Source of the DNA: Candidatus Rifleibacteriota bacterium
Lineage (GTDB): Bacteria; Muiribacteriota; Ozemobacteria; Ozemobacterales; Ozemobacteraceae
Reading direction: 5' to 3'
Assembly: GCA_018818125.1 (NCBI GenBank)
Contig: JAHISQ010000165.1
Coordinates: 1-64,000 of the forward strand
DNA: 64,000 nucleotides
The notes under the pieces are model-generated. The model had not been told where the DNA came from and made no database searches. It saw only the letters and a program-made list of their open reading frames with translations. How positions within the stretch are numbered: position 1 is the first letter of the stretch; each line of letters opens with the position of its first letter. The position numbers and the translations under genes are program-made. This document shows, in pieces, positions 63,273 through 64,000 of the stretch.

Positions 63273-63312
63273 AAAAAGCCCCGTTGTCACCGACTGACAG
63301 CGGGGCTTTTTT
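63273..63312. terminator. Bidirectional intrinsic terminator after pruA
   Basis: Arms GCCCCGTTGTC (63278-63288) and GACAGCGGGGC (63296-63306) pair over 11 bp with one G-U pair and a 7-nt loop. They are flanked by AAAAA on the left and TTTTTT on the right, so it can stop both pruA and the convergent PLP enzyme gene. Confidence 0.92.
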
Positions 63313-63323
63313 ATTGTAACAAA

Positions 63324-64000
63324 TCAGCTATAAGCGAGTCTGAGACCTTCTTCTATCGCATCCCAGAGGGTTTCCACCCCTTCGAGGCCGACCGAAATAC
63401 GCACAAGACCTGCGGTAATTCCTCGTTTGAGACGATCAGCCTCAGGCACGCCAGCATGTGTCATTGAAGCCGGGTGCTGAAAATAGGTAACTGCACTGCC
63501 GAGACTCACTGCCAGTTCACCCGGGGTGGTATAAGACGCGAAGTAGTCCATAAGCTGGCAGCCTGGCGCATAACCGTCTTTGAGTTCGAGCGCGATCATA
63601 CCGCCGGGCAATCGCATCTGGCGTTTAGCCAGTTCATGGTGCGGATGCGATGGCAGACCCGGGTAATAAACGCGTTCGACCTTTTCATGTTTTTCCAAAC
63701 GGCGAGCCAGTTCAATGGCCGAGGCGCAGACTCTTTCCATGCGCAAATGCAGTGTTTGCAAGCCCTGCCCATTAAGCCACGAATCGAAAGGACTGGGGGT
63801 CGGGCCAAAGTCTTTGTAAATATGAAACAGGTGGTCGCTCATAAATTCATAAGGCCCGATAACCACGCCAGCAACGCTTGTAGAATGACCGTTTACGTAT
63901 TTGGTCAAACTCTGAATCACAATATCAGCACCAAGCCTGAAAGGCTGCTGTAGATATGGTGTTGCGAAAGTGTTATCAATTATCAGAGGAACCCCACGCG
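63324..64000 (-). CDS. Cys/Met-metabolism PLP-dependent enzyme (5' end outside window)
   Basis: The frame remains open to the right edge (IIDNTFATPYLQQPFRLGAD precedes the part with an internal start), so the N-terminal domain is missing. The PLP-binding Lys is in QSLTKYVNGHS. SPFDSWLNGQGLQTLHLRME, VYYPGLPSHPHHELAKRQM, SLGSAVTYFQHPASMTHAGV and LVRISVGLEG are typical of the trans-sulfuration family. It could be methionine gamma-lyase, cystathionine gamma-synthase/lyase or an O-acetylhomoserine sulfhydrylase; the absent N-terminus prevents a choice. The terminator lies just past its stop. Confidence 0.88.
   Translation of the reverse strand, partial: RGVPLIIDNTFATPYLQQPFRLGADIVIQSLTKYVNGHSTSVAGVVIGPYEFMSDHLFHIYKDFGPTPSPFDSWLNGQGLQTLHLRMERVCASAIELARRLEKHEKVERVYYPGLPSHPHHELAKRQMRLPGGMIALELKDGYAPGCQLMDYFASYTTPGELAVSLGSAVTYFQHPASMTHAGVPEADRLKRGITAGLVRISVGLEGVETLWDAIEEGLRLAYS

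Overview
The window reads as a dense chromosomal segment of a Gram-negative-type bacterium with a moderate base composition. Support for an outer membrane comes from an Mla/MCE lipid-transport set (mlaD-mlaE-mlaF), several signal peptides, a Wzz/Wzy-like polysaccharide pair, a pilin-like secreted protein and a sigma-54 control module. The very high density of hybrid histidine kinases, the SpoIVB-type S55 peptidase outside a sporulation context and the many short dispersed repeats recall large-genome, poorly cultivated lineages. Riflebacteria-like bacteria are one guess, but no marker here proves an affiliation.

Region 1 (about 1.4-26.7 kb) is a signal-transduction island. It holds a receiver-cyclase protein whose cyclase active site is degenerate, two giant PocR or HAMP/GAF hybrid kinases with two receivers and an HPt each, a receiver fused to an RsbW-like ATPase that overlaps a receiver-flanked kinase, three HPK4-like kinases (one with serine in place of the phospho-accepting histidine), and a kinase relic with a large internal deletion. 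It continues with a V4R/HAMP-PP2C pair and a three-gene operon (PAS hybrid kinase, single receiver, receiver-PP2C). The RsbW-like and PP2C proteins suggest a partner-switching output, but no STAS partner lies in the window.

Region 2 (26.7-40.7 kb, all minus strand) is housekeeping and envelope: tsaC, prmC, prfA and a purine nucleoside phosphorylase in tight order. A probable long operon follows, reading from 40.7 kb down: a phosphodiester glycosidase-like protein, an S55 peptidase, mlaE, mlaF, mlaD with an unusual beta-rich tail, a type I asparaginase, a zinc-ribbon/TPR membrane protein and a gluzincin peptidase.

Region 3 (40.8-49.5 kb) carries an ABC-2 transporter with a His/Cys-rich membrane partner, a Wzz-like/Wzy-like pair, a family 2 glycosyltransferase and a P-type cation ATPase with palindromes in its leader.

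Region 4 (49.6-55.3 kb) looks like a compact sigma-54 regulon. A perfect -24/-12 promoter drives a small secreted coiled-coil protein. About 220 bp upstream sits a cluster of four GCGTCA half-sites. Convergent to the gene is an NtrC-type regulator with its membrane kinase, translationally linked to a pilin-like protein.

Region 5 (55.7-64 kb) is miscellaneous: a DUF1566 secreted protein, an ADP-ribosylglycohydrolase, a beta-propeller/GNAT pair, an unknown secreted protein, delta-1-pyrroline-5-carboxylate dehydrogenase with a clear terminator, and a trans-sulfuration-type PLP enzyme cut by the right edge. Three families of short dispersed repeats occupy the larger intergenic gaps. No tRNA, rRNA, CRISPR array, transposase or phage gene was recognised.
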